Assembly (NCBI GenBank): GCA_029553475.1
Contig: JAKPKV010000049.1
Coordinates: 1-62,176, forward strand
DNA: 62,176 bases
Reading direction: 5' to 3'
Source of the DNA: Armatimonadota bacterium
GTDB taxonomy: Bacteria; Armatimonadota; Hebobacteria; CAIYQO01
The notes beneath the pieces are model-generated. The model worked only from the letters and a program-made list of their open reading frames with translations, was not told where the DNA came from and made no database searches. Made by a program: the position numbers and the translations under genes. Numbering within the stretch: the stretch's first letter is position 1; every line of letters starts with the position of its first letter. Positions 23,705 to 31,134 of the stretch are shown here, in pieces.

Positions 23705-24127
23705 CTACGCCGCCTCCCGCATTTCCACGTGCCACCGCCCAAAGCCCCCACGCAGCGCCTCCCCGGCCGCCAGCCGCCGCAGCAGCTCCTGCGCCACCAC
23801 CGCCGCCAGTTCGCCGCCGCCGATTTCCATTACCGGCCGCTCGATGTATTTTGCCTCGCCCACCCGGTGCGCCGTCTCCAGGTCCTCATGCACCCAGGCC
23901 GCGTGTTCCGCCGTCGCGAAAATCGTCGCCACCCCGTTCCGCACCCGGTATCCGATCGTCCCGCGCAGGTTGCCGGTATCTACCGGCACCAGCTCCTTCG
24001 CGAACGCACGAATCTCCTGGCACAGCGCGCGCAGCAGCTCCTCGACCACAACCCCGGTATGCCGTTGCAGATACGTCAACGACGCCCGCACCTCCGACGT
24101 ATCCACCAGCGTCACATTCCCCGCCAT
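23705..24127 (-). CDS. HK97 gp10-like head-tail connector
   Basis: 140 residues with the family signature: ELVPVDTGNLRGTIGYRVRN (the VPVDTGxLRxSI box), then ATIFATAEHAAWVHED, and a C-terminal KYIERPVME segment with a helix. These proteins seal the head-tail interface. The order gp10-like, terminator, tail tube is conserved. Confidence 0.88.
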   Translation of the reverse strand: MAGNVTLVDTSEVRASLTYLQRHTGVVVEELLRALCQEIRAFAKELVPVDTGNLRGTIGYRVRNGVATIFATAEHAAWVHEDLETAHRVGEAKYIERPVMEIGGGELAAVVAQELLRRLAAGEALRGGFGRWHVEMREAA

Positions 24128-24166
24128 GCCTTATCTCGTCATCATCATCGTAATCGTCATCGAGTT

Positions 24167-24206
24167 TCCCCCTCTCCTGTCAGGAGAGGGGGCCAGGGGA
24201 AGGGGT
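24167..24206. repeat. GC palindrome (REP-like)
   Basis: CCCCTCTCCTGTCAGGAGAG with a GGGCCAGGGGAAGGGG tail, in the gap between two connector genes. It is flanked by the ATCGTAATCG words also seen beside the copy at 11533. Confidence 0.8.
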
Positions 24207-24228
24207 ACGCGCGGGAGCGCGCAACGCC

Positions 24229-24888
24229 CTACCGCCCTACAACCGCCACCCTCTGCCGGAGTACCCCCGCCAGATCCCGATCTTCGAGCACATCGAGCAC
24301 CGTCAGCACCGGCTGACCGGATAGCATAATCGCATCGCCAACAGCTAGCGCCACCAGGCCGCTGTCCGCCGCGAATGACACCTCCGCCGACGCCGTAGAT
24401 TCTCGCCCATTGCGTTCCACCGCCTGCGCCCGCGCCTGATAGCGGCACGGGATATTATTCTCGCGCCCGCTCTCCGCCGGCGCGCTGTAACCATCACCGG
24501 CCGCATAGTGGATCACCGTGCAGAGCGTCGTGGCGCCCCCCGTGGTCGCCGCCTCCAGCTCGAGCCGCAGCAGCCCGTCCTCAGGCGCCGCGTGCAGCAC
24601 CGTCATCGGGCTGCCGTCCACCGTCAGCAAACCGCCCACCGGGACCGCGGATTTCCAATCCGCAACCCCTAGCGCCGCCAACCACGCTGCCTGCGGCACA
24701 TAGCACACCGTCACGCGCCGACCGCGCCCCTGCCACCGCGCCGCGCCGCCGTCCGGCAGTGTCTCCGGCTGCCCCTCCTCCGTATCCACAATGGCGACCA
24801 GCGTCACGCCCCCCACCTCGTGCGACTCCCCGAACAGCTCCAGGAACTCCCCAACGCCCTCTGCCGCCATATCCGAAAACGTACTCAT
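24229..24888 (-). CDS. Head-tail connector / head closure protein
   Basis: 219 residues. It starts MSTFSDMAAEGVGEFLELFG, then VTLVAIVDTEEG and a beta-rich core ending DAIMLSGQPVLTVLDVLEDRD. The N-terminal FLELFGE-type helix and the strand-rich body resemble phage head closure proteins. It is between the decoration protein and the gp10-like protein. A segment ADWKSAVPVGG at about residues 74-84 is encoded by a dispersed 17-bp palindromic repeat (24648-24664), related to one in the terminase gene. Confidence 0.65.
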   Translation of the reverse strand: MSTFSDMAAEGVGEFLELFGESHEVGGVTLVAIVDTEEGQPETLPDGGAARWQGRGRRVTVCYVPQAAWLAALGVADWKSAVPVGGLLTVDGSPMTVLHAAPEDGLLRLELEAATTGGATTLCTVIHYAAGDGYSAPAESGRENNIPCRYQARAQAVERNGRESTASAEVSFAADSGLVALAVGDAIMLSGQPVLTVLDVLEDRDLAGVLRQRVAVVGR

Positions 24889-25065
24889 ACCGTCCCCTAA
24901 TCAAGGTTCAGACGATCTCTCCGGGATGACTCCCACTGACCCGGGCGGTCGGGATGGGAGGGAAGGCCGGCAGGAGCCATCCCGCAAAAATCGTCATAAT
25001 CGCCCAAATTGTGAGGGGGTAAAAAGTCACCTCTTCACCCCCTCACCTCTTCACCGTGTCACGGC

Positions 25066-25680
25066 TTATCCGGCTTCCAGCGTCGCCACCCGCGACACCA
25101 GCTCATTGATCGCCGCCACCACCGTGTCTTTGGCTGTGGTGGTCAGCGTCGTGATGTCGCCCACATCATCCGCCACATCGTCGGCGGCATCCTGCGCGGC
25201 GCCGGCGGCCGTAGCCGCGGCGTCGGCATTGGTATTCACTTCGTTGATCGCCCCCACCAGGTTGGCTTTCTCCGTGGTGCCCAGGTTGGAGAGTGTCCCC
25301 TGCGCCGTCTCCAGCGCGTCCATCCGCGCGTCGGCTTCACTCACCGGCGCGAACAGCACGTTGGCCGTCGCCGTCGCCTGCAGCTTCGCCAGCACGCAGA
25401 TGCCCGCCACCGCGTTGCCGGCGGCCACCTTCGTCATCACCTCGTTTTGTGCATCCCAGAAGAGCTGATCGCCCACGCTGAAGGCCGCGTCCGTCACCGC
25501 CGGCAGCGTCCACACGCCGTCCAGGTGCACCACGCCGTTCAGGCCGGCGGCGATATCTGCCGCCACCACGCCGATCCGCTTCCCGATCACCACCACGTCG
25601 CCGTACGTCAACGTGGTCACGCCGCTGTTCAGATAGTTGATGTGCGCGCCATTCTGGACGTGCACCGCTTTCACTGCCAT
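25066..25680 (-). CDS. Capsid decoration protein (DUF2190-like)
   Basis: 204 residues behind GAGGAG. Residues 1-110 fit the DUF2190 fold: MAVKAVHVQNGAHINYLNSG, GDVVVIGKRIGVVAADIAAG, VWTLPAV, SVGDQLFWDAQNE, AVAGICVLAKL. The C-terminal 90 residues are an Ala/Asp-rich coiled region (GTTEKANLVGAINEVNTNAD), reminiscent of fibre-type repeats, so it may project from the capsid. It is adjacent to the protease-capsid fusion gene, as usual. Confidence 0.85.
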   Translation of the reverse strand: MAVKAVHVQNGAHINYLNSGVTTLTYGDVVVIGKRIGVVAADIAAGLNGVVHLDGVWTLPAVTDAAFSVGDQLFWDAQNEVMTKVAAGNAVAGICVLAKLQATATANVLFAPVSEADARMDALETAQGTLSNLGTTEKANLVGAINEVNTNADAAATAAGAAQDAADDVADDVGDITTLTTTAKDTVVAAINELVSRVATLEAG

Positions 25681-25736
25681 CGTTCACTCCTCACCCGCGC
25701 CGCATTTCGCGCGGAATAATCGTCAGGGAAAGTCAC

Positions 25737-25762
25737 TCCCCCTCTCCTGTCAGGGGAGGGGT
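25737..25762. repeat. GC palindrome (REP-like)
   Basis: CCCCTCTCCTGTCAGGGGAG followed by GGGTGGGCGCC and CGGCGCC, between capsid and decoration genes. Confidence 0.75.
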
Positions 25763-25805
25763 GGGCGCCACGACGGCGCCCCTCACCTCTTCACCTCTTC
25801 AGGCC

Positions 25806-27938
25806 TTAGTGCCCTGCGTTCATATACAGGCCACGGTAGTCGAGCACATCCACCGTGTAGTCCCAGAACATGCGCCATTCCATGCCCAGGATATCCCAGC
25901 TCGCCTGGCTCTCCAGCGTCGGCATGTCACGCCCGTCCAGGTAGCTCACGCTGATGGTGTCCGTCTGCCGCGGATCGGCCGCCAGGAACCAGGCGTAGGC
26001 GTCGCTGAGTTCCGGGTCGCTGATGAGCTGCAGCTTATTACGGAACACGTTGGCCACGCCGGCGTGGTCTGCTTCCGGATCGGCGATGCTCACCAGGAAC
26101 GTCTCCGTATCCGTCTCGATCTCCGGCGGCGCCAGCAGGAACAGCGGCGAGACATTGATGTATTCGTCGCTGCGGATGTTTTTCTGCCGGCGCATGGCCT
26201 TGCGGGCAATGCCCAGCGTGGCCTTGCCCACCGCGGCGCCGCCGCCCAGCGCCACGTAGTTGCCGTGGTCGGCGTGGAAGAGCGCCTTGCTGTCAATGGT
26301 CAGCGCCGGGTTGCCGTTCAGGATGGCATACACCGCGCGGTTCAGGCCGCGCAACGCGGCGCGCGTGTAGGCCGCCGGCATCTTCGTGATATACGCCAGG
26401 TCGTCGTTGATGATCGCCTGCCGGGCAATCCCGAACTTGATGCCCTTGGTCGCGAGCTGAATGGAGATTCCTTCGTCGCTCATCTGGTCGAAGGGGAATT
26501 CGGCATGCTGCGTCATGTCGCGCAGCGCCGCGGCTTCACTCAGCCGGTAGCGCTTCACCGGCTTGAAGTCACCCAGGCTGTCACGGCCCGTCCAGGCCTG
26601 GTACGTGGTCGCCGCGGCCTGGAAACCGATCAGCATCGCCTTGCCCACCGTGTTGTCCAGCATGCCGACGAACTGGCTGTCCGGCGTCAGCGCCGCGCGG
26701 ATCAGGTCATCGGTGCTCATCCGCAGCGCGTCGGACTTGCCGCGCAGCCGCAAGTACTCGGCCATCAGCTCGCGCATCGTCATGTGTGCCAGGCTCGCCG
26801 CGCCCTCGTGTACCACGTAGCCGCCGCCGCGCTTCGCCTGGCTCACGTCCACCCCGGCGCGCAGCAGCAGCGCGTCCTGCCCGGCCAGCCGGAACTTGTC
26901 CACCGCCTCTTCGCCCACCGTCACCGACGTGCTCGCGCTCGCCGGGATCGGCGCCCGCTTCTTCATTTCCGCGTCGAGCACAGCCTTGCGCACGGATTCG
27001 ACATCAGTGCCCTTCTCGACGTAACCCTTCGGATCCACATCGAAAGCACGGCACAGTTCCGTGATCTCACTGATGCGCGCGCGTTCGGCAACTACCGCCG
27101 CCTGGCGAACCGACTCGTCATCACCGCCATCGGCGCTCTTCTTGTCCGGAGCCGGCGGCAACGGCGCCGCGCCGCGCTTCTTCAGCTCGGCGTCCAGCAG
27201 TGCCTTGAGCACCGACTCCACGCTGTCGCCCTTCTCGATGTACTCCTTCGGATCCACATCGAAGCCGCGGCACAGCTCCGTGATCTCGCTGATGCGCTGC
27301 CGCTCTGCCGCAATGGCCGCCTGGCGCTGCGCTTCCGTCTTCTGGTCTTCGGACATCTCTTCGTCTCCTCGTAGTGTAGAGTCCGGCACATCCGCCGGCG
27401 TCATATCGTCAGATCGCCCCACGCCCACCGACGCATCCGCCGGCACGCTCACGATACTGATCTCCATCACTTCCCACTGCGTCACCACTTCGCACGGTCC
27501 CTGAAAACGGCCGTTGATGGACACAGCGCCGCGCTTCACATTCTCAATCGTCAGCACTCGCGCACGCAGGCTGACCCCTTTCAGCGAACCACGCAGCACC
27601 TTGCGGAAATACTTGTCAGCTTCCGGATCATCGTCAAATCGCACGCGAGCCTTGCCACGACGGTCCTGCGGATCAATCCACGCGCGCAGCACCTGACCCA
27701 GCACCACGTTGCCGTTGTGGTTAAAACATAGACAACCGATACTGTTCAGACGCTCCAGCAAAGCCGCGCCGTCATCGTGAGACAGAATTTCCGCCCCCCA
27801 CGGCCGCATGATCGGAATCTCACTCGAAAACGACAGCTCAACTTCGCGCGCCTCTTCGTCAACAGCGCGAATGATGCTATCTACCTCAGCACGCTGCACC
27901 GCCTGGCCCACCGCTAACCGATCACGCACATCAGGCAT
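25806..27938 (-). CDS. Prohead protease fused to major capsid protein
   Basis: 710 residues from ATG 27938 (GTG 27941 possible). Residues 1-175 are a prohead serine protease: CFNHNGNVVLGQV with the catalytic His, LKGVSLRARV with the catalytic Ser, and WEVMEISIVSVPADA. Residues 205-330 are a scaffold-like region with a tandem duplication of about 52 residues (RISEITELCRGFDVDPKEY and RISEITELCRAFDVDPKGY). Residues 340-710 are a Mu gpT-type capsid: KFGIARQAIINDDLAYITKM, RAVYAILNGNP, LFHADHGNY, SYLDGRDMPTLE. Protease and capsid are usually separate genes; fusions are known. The protease must cut itself off during head maturation. Confidence 0.9.
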   Translation of the reverse strand: MPDVRDRLAVGQAVQRAEVDSIIRAVDEEAREVELSFSSEIPIMRPWGAEILSHDDGAALLERLNSIGCLCFNHNGNVVLGQVLRAWIDPQDRRGKARVRFDDDPEADKYFRKVLRGSLKGVSLRARVLTIENVKRGAVSINGRFQGPCEVVTQWEVMEISIVSVPADASVGVGRSDDMTPADVPDSTLRGDEEMSEDQKTEAQRQAAIAAERQRISEITELCRGFDVDPKEYIEKGDSVESVLKALLDAELKKRGAAPLPPAPDKKSADGGDDESVRQAAVVAERARISEITELCRAFDVDPKGYVEKGTDVESVRKAVLDAEMKKRAPIPASASTSVTVGEEAVDKFRLAGQDALLLRAGVDVSQAKRGGGYVVHEGAASLAHMTMRELMAEYLRLRGKSDALRMSTDDLIRAALTPDSQFVGMLDNTVGKAMLIGFQAAATTYQAWTGRDSLGDFKPVKRYRLSEAAALRDMTQHAEFPFDQMSDEGISIQLATKGIKFGIARQAIINDDLAYITKMPAAYTRAALRGLNRAVYAILNGNPALTIDSKALFHADHGNYVALGGGAAVGKATLGIARKAMRRQKNIRSDEYINVSPLFLLAPPEIETDTETFLVSIADPEADHAGVANVFRNKLQLISDPELSDAYAWFLAADPRQTDTISVSYLDGRDMPTLESQASWDILGMEWRMFWDYTVDVLDYRGLYMNAGH

Positions 27939-28086
27939 CACGTCCCCCCAAAGCCCCCTGAAGGGGGCGCAGCTTCGTAGCCCGGCTACTATGGCCAGGG
28001 CGGGCCACCGTCACCGGCACCCGCCCCATCAAAATCGTACTCAACCAGGCTCTCACCTTCGTGGTGAAATTCCGTGCCTCCGGCAT
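27931..28086 (-). CDS. Possible 51-residue protein
   Basis: ATG 28086 opens a frame starting MPEARNFTTKVRAWLSTILM; its stop overlaps the start of the protease-capsid gene. Much of the second half is encoded by GC-rich palindromic sequence (CCCCCTGAAGGGGG near 27960), so it may be spurious. Confidence 0.3.
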   Translation of the reverse strand: MPEARNFTTKVRAWLSTILMGRVPVTVARPGHSSRATKLRPLQGALGGRDA

Positions 28087-28103
28087 GCCCACCAGCGTCC
28101 CAA

Positions 28104-29618
28104 TCAAGGCTCAGACTTCACCGTCCCCGCCTTCACGCTCTTCAGCAGCGATCCCTCCGGCAGCCTATACTGCTCCTCCAGCGCCCGCGCCGCCGCCAGC
28201 TCCTGTGCGCGCTGCGCCAGCACTTCGCGCCAGTCAGCCCCCTGCGCCGCGCACGTCGCCGCCAGCGTCGTCTGCCCGGTGTCCAGCGCTGTCGCGTTCG
28301 CGTCCGCTTCCTTCTGCGGATCTATCCAACTCCAGCCGCGCGCGATGAATTCATGCTCCAGGTAGCGGTACTTGTCCGACCAGAAGCCGGGCATCGGCAG
28401 CGCGTTGCTCAACACGGCGGAAATCACGAATTCCGAATACACCTCATCCAGCAGATGCGCCACCAGGAACTGTTGCATGATGGCGTACTCGCTCTGGTCC
28501 TCCAGCAAGCCCTGCCGCGCGGAGCTGTAATTCACCTGGCTCATGTCGCGGCTGGTCGCCTCGTAGGACAACCCCTGCCCGGAGCCGGCCAACCGTTGCT
28601 GCAGCGCTACGAAGTCGCGCGCGCTGGATCCGCTCGCCGGCGGCGTGATCGCCTTCGCCGTTTCACCGGGCTGCCCTTCGTAGATCATGCCTGGCGTCAA
28701 CGTATGGTTGGCGTAGCCGCTCTTCGCGTCCGTGGGAGTCGTCGTGTTGCCGCGCCCCATCCCGGAGGTGGGAAGCTGCTTCTCGATGAACATCGCGAAG
28801 CACGCCGCCACCCGCTCCTTCACGCTCACCGCCTCCATGTATTCCTCGATGTCGCGCAGCCGCTCCAGCGTCGGCGCCAGCCGCGTCACCTCGCGCACTT
28901 GGCTCGGTCTCCGCCGATCCCACAGGAAGATCACGCGCTGCGCGTCTACCCGCGTGCTCATCCCGGTGGTAAAACCGTCCGGCGTCACGGTGCGCAGGTA
29001 GTACGCCACCGGCCGGTTGAACGCGTCCAGCTCGATACCCGCCACCACCAGATTGCCGTTCTCCGTACGGTAAAACGCCGTCGTGTCCAGGTCGTCCACT
29101 TCCCGCGCCTGCAGGCAGAACGGCACCGGGCCGCTGGCGGTGTAATTCTTCACGAACAGCAGGCCGCCGTCCACGATCGTGCGCTCCACCGCCATCCGGC
29201 ACAGCTCCGAGAACGACTGCTGCTGCGAGATATCGCAGTTGCGCGGCAGGCACCAGCGTTTCCACAACGCCTCGATCTGCTGATTCAGCACTTCGTCTTC
29301 GCCCTCGCCGTCGCGCGTTTTCACGTGCGCCTGCAAGGTAAACCCCAATCCCACCACGTTCCGCCGGAACGCACGGATGATCGAACCCTCGATATCGCTG
29401 TTCTGCTCCAGATCCCGCGCCCGCGCCCGCATCCGATCGCGATACGGCGCATCCGCCTGCTCCGCCGTCTGATTCGTCGGCGTCCATCGCGCGTTCCGTC
29501 GGTCCAGCGACCCCGCATCATAGAGCCGCTCCAGCTCCGCCATCGCCGACCGATACGCCCACCGCCGATACGCCCACCCCGGCGACAGCACCGAAATTGT
29601 TCGCTCGAACCAATTCAT
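28104..29618 (-). CDS. Portal protein (lambda family)
   Basis: 504 residues from ATG 29618 behind GAGGGG. It has the lambda portal pattern: DLEQNSDIEGSIIRAFRRNV (the R-N-x-x-x-x-G box), MAVERTIVDGGLLFVKNY, GNLVVAGIELDAFNRPVAYY, VIFLWDRRRPSQVREVTRLA, and SYEATSRDMSQVNYSSARQGLL. It forms the dodecameric ring for DNA entry and exit. Next to DUF6148/gpW-like and capsid genes as expected. Confidence 0.93.
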   Translation of the reverse strand: MNWFERTISVLSPGWAYRRWAYRSAMAELERLYDAGSLDRRNARWTPTNQTAEQADAPYRDRMRARARDLEQNSDIEGSIIRAFRRNVVGLGFTLQAHVKTRDGEGEDEVLNQQIEALWKRWCLPRNCDISQQQSFSELCRMAVERTIVDGGLLFVKNYTASGPVPFCLQAREVDDLDTTAFYRTENGNLVVAGIELDAFNRPVAYYLRTVTPDGFTTGMSTRVDAQRVIFLWDRRRPSQVREVTRLAPTLERLRDIEEYMEAVSVKERVAACFAMFIEKQLPTSGMGRGNTTTPTDAKSGYANHTLTPGMIYEGQPGETAKAITPPASGSSARDFVALQQRLAGSGQGLSYEATSRDMSQVNYSSARQGLLEDQSEYAIMQQFLVAHLLDEVYSEFVISAVLSNALPMPGFWSDKYRYLEHEFIARGWSWIDPQKEADANATALDTGQTTLAATCAAQGADWREVLAQRAQELAAARALEEQYRLPEGSLLKSVKAGTVKSEP

Positions 29619-29666
29619 GCCAACCCCTCACCCACCAGCGCCAGGCAACTCCCTCAACGCCAGCCC

Positions 29667-29867
29667 CTACCGCGTATCAAACTCCGCGACCGTCACGCCG
29701 TATCCCGCCTCCTGCGCCGCCTTCGCCTCCAGCCGCGCCCGCTCCGCATACAGCGCCTTCAGCTCCCCGCGTCGCACCAGCCGCGATCCGATCCGATACT
29801 CCTGCGCACCACCCTCAATCGCCCGAATCGCCGCGTTCACACTGTCAAGTTGCTCTTGCGTCGTCAT
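29667..29867 (-). CDS. gpW/DUF6148-like head-tail joining protein
   Basis: 66 residues behind GAGGGG. A short helix, then QEYRIGSRLVRRGELKALYA and a second helix; the YRIGxRxVxRxxL box is the hallmark of small gpW/DUF6148-like proteins encoded between terminase and portal. It joins the portal to later head-completion proteins. Confidence 0.82.
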   Translation of the reverse strand: MTTQEQLDSVNAAIRAIEGGAQEYRIGSRLVRRGELKALYAERARLEAKAAQEAGYGVTVAEFDTR

Positions 29868-29990
29868 AAATAGCCCCCCTCACCCCTGCAGAAATATCAG
29901 GCGGGGCACGGTCTACTCACCGCGGACTGATGCTCACCCGGCCGGAAACCGCCTCAGCCCCGCCCGAACCCACTCGTGCTCGAAAACCTG

Positions 29991-30076
29991 GCGGTAGGTG
30001 CACGATTCGAACGTGCGCGGGTTCACCCCGGCGGTTTAGCAAACCGCTGCCTTCAACCACTCGGCCAACCTACCGC
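29991..30076 (-). tRNA. tRNA-Ser(GCT), prophage-encoded
   Basis: 86 nt. The acceptor stem GCGGTAG pairs with CTACCGC; anticodon stem GCGGT/ACCGC closes the loop TTGCTAA with anticodon GCT; a long variable arm follows; the T arm holds GTTCGAATC. The 3' CCA is not encoded. It is inserted between the gpW-like gene and a small membrane-protein gene on the coding strand of the late operon. It would supplement AGC/AGT decoding. Confidence 0.93.
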
Positions 30077-30099
30077 GACCAACTCAAGAGCGCCAGGCC

Positions 30100-30240
30100 T
30101 CACCGCACCCCAGCATGCACGTGCTGGAACAGCGAGACGATAATCTCCAAGAGCTTCCACACGCCCAGCGGCACAAAGATGCAGCACAGTACAAACATCC
30201 CCATCAATAGAGCACCAAGCCCATCCAGCATCCGCCCCAT
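30100..30240 (-). CDS. Small membrane protein, 46 residues
   Basis: ATG 30240 behind GAGGCTGAGG. The product begins MGRMLDGLGALLMGMFVLCC and continues IFVPLGVWKLLEIIVSLFQH: one transmembrane helix plus an amphipathic tail. It lies between the large terminase and portal genes, next to the tRNA. No family recognised; a holin- or superinfection-type role is possible but not shown. Confidence 0.6.
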   Translation of the reverse strand: MGRMLDGLGALLMGMFVLCCIFVPLGVWKLLEIIVSLFQHVHAGVR

Positions 30241-30279
30241 CGCCTCAGCCTCTCTTCCCTCACCCCATCGCAGCGAAAT

Positions 30280-30312
30280 ATCCTATCCACATCCTACTCA
30301 TCCTGTGAATTA
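30280..30312. repeat. CATCCT-type dispersed repeat
   Basis: ATCCTATCCACATCCTACTC then ATCCTGTGAATTACC. It shares CATCCTGTGAATT with copies at 31078, 39242 and 49861, and a variant at 43577. Confidence 0.7.
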
Positions 30313-30495
30313 CCGCCGGCACCGCGCAGGCACCCGCCTCTTCAACAACGACCGCTTCCGCCGCCCGGTCCCGCGCCCCGACAGCCGGTGATGCACCACG
30401 CATCCTGCGAACTGCCCATTCGACAACGCCCGCTCCGGCCCGAACCCCATCCGCGCCGCTAGCGCCGCCCATAACGCCATAATCGGAACACCCAT
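30310..30495 (-). CDS. Possible small basic protein
   Basis: 61 residues from ATG 30495, with GAGGCTGAG upstream. It begins MGVPIMALWAALAARMGFGP and has a strongly basic tail (RGTGRRKRSLLKRR). No domain recognised; its end touches a dispersed repeat. Coding status is moderate. Confidence 0.45.
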   Translation of the reverse strand: MGVPIMALWAALAARMGFGPERALSNGQFAGCVVHHRLSGRGTGRRKRSLLKRRVPARCRR

Positions 30496-30515
30496 CTCAG
30501 CCTCCTCTATAGCAC

Positions 30516-30543
30516 TTCCCCCTCTCCCTCTAGGGGAGGGGTG
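30516..30543. repeat. GC palindrome (REP-like)
   Basis: CCCCCTCTCCCTCTAGGGGA, then GGGGTGGCGCCAGGACGGCGCC, a second small palindrome. This is one of the clearest two-part copies. Confidence 0.75.
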
Positions 30544-30576
30544 GCGCCAGGACGGCGCCTTACCCCACCAAATCAG

Positions 30577-30635
30577 AACCCCCGCCCGTGTCACCGCAAT
30601 GACGCATAACGTCACCGCTACACGGGCAGGGGTTT
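30577..30635. repeat. Long hairpin next to the tRNA-like RNA
   Basis: AACCCCCGCCCGTGTCACC pairs with the right arm GGTGAC...ACACGGGCAGGGGTT over about 25 bp with few mismatches and a 4-nt CATA loop. No T-run follows. It could be a processed RNA, a terminator or an mRNA-stabilising stem. Confidence 0.6.
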
Positions 30636-30917
30636 GGGACGACCAGGCGAGGCGGAATAACAGCCGGCTCTTATCTCACGTCCGGTTACCGCCCCGCATC
30701 CGAGTGCTGGTCACACCCCCCAGCAGCCCCATAACATCCACTGGGATCATTCGCAGCAAGTCATCCTCACTGCATGGGTTTGGAAATAATAGATTGAAGC
30801 CCCTCCGCGCATTTCCGGGTGGAGGCCCACCCTTGAGACGGCTGCGCGTGCCGCCCGGTGCTTTGGTAAAACCGCTGCCCATCACTACCGCGCCGGCCTT
30901 GGGTTACATCACTATTT
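30636..30917. other. No firm gene between the hairpin and the tRNA-like RNA
   Basis: A minus-strand frame at 30676-30885 (68 codons, beginning MGSGFTKAPGGTRS) is possible but has no recognised domain and contains a CCTCCACCC/GGGTGG palindrome. Nothing else is supported here. Confidence 0.35.
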
Positions 30918-31052
30918 GCCTGGCGCGGGGACTCGAACCCCATAGGCCGCCTCGCTTCGGCCCCTGCTTCCCATACTTTGACGGTCTTTGGCCGGATTAT
31001 TGCACACACCGGTTGATAGACCTGCGACGGATCCCACCGTCCTACGCCAGGC
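30918..31052 (-). ncRNA. tRNA-like RNA of 135 nt with a long central insert
   Basis: The 5' end GCCTGGCG pairs exactly with the 3' end CGCCAGGC (8 bp). A canonical T arm GGGGTTCGAGTCCCC stands just before the 3' acceptor strand, a D-arm-like stem GACGG-TGGGAT-CCGTC follows the 5' strand, and a variable-arm-like hairpin GGCCG-AAGCGAGG-CGGCC precedes the T arm. Between D-like and variable-like arms lie about 60 nt, with GGTCT/AGACC enclosing CCGG/CCGG, instead of a 17-nt anticodon arm. No CCA is encoded. It may be an intron-bearing tRNA or a tRNA mimic; the 8-bp acceptor recalls tRNA-Sec, but no clear UCA loop of seven bases is seen. Confidence 0.6.
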
Positions 31053-31077
31053 AACCCATACCCCCAAAGGGGCAAAT

Positions 31078-31120
31078 CCTACCCATCCTATCCATCCTGT
31101 GAATTAATTCCGCGCGGAAT
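31078..31120. repeat. CATCCT-type dispersed repeat with CGCGCG palindrome
   Basis: Two CATCC words followed by ATCCTGTGAATTAATTC and the palindrome AATTCCGCGCGGAAT (31106-31120). The same composite occurs at 49861-49899. Confidence 0.8.
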
Positions 31121-31134
31121 ACCCGACCGCCACC

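Noticed and set aside
30918-31052. tmRNA as an explanation for the tRNA-like RNA
   Set aside because: Only 135 nt between the paired ends, no tag-peptide frame and no pseudoknot-rich body; tmRNA is about 350 nt.
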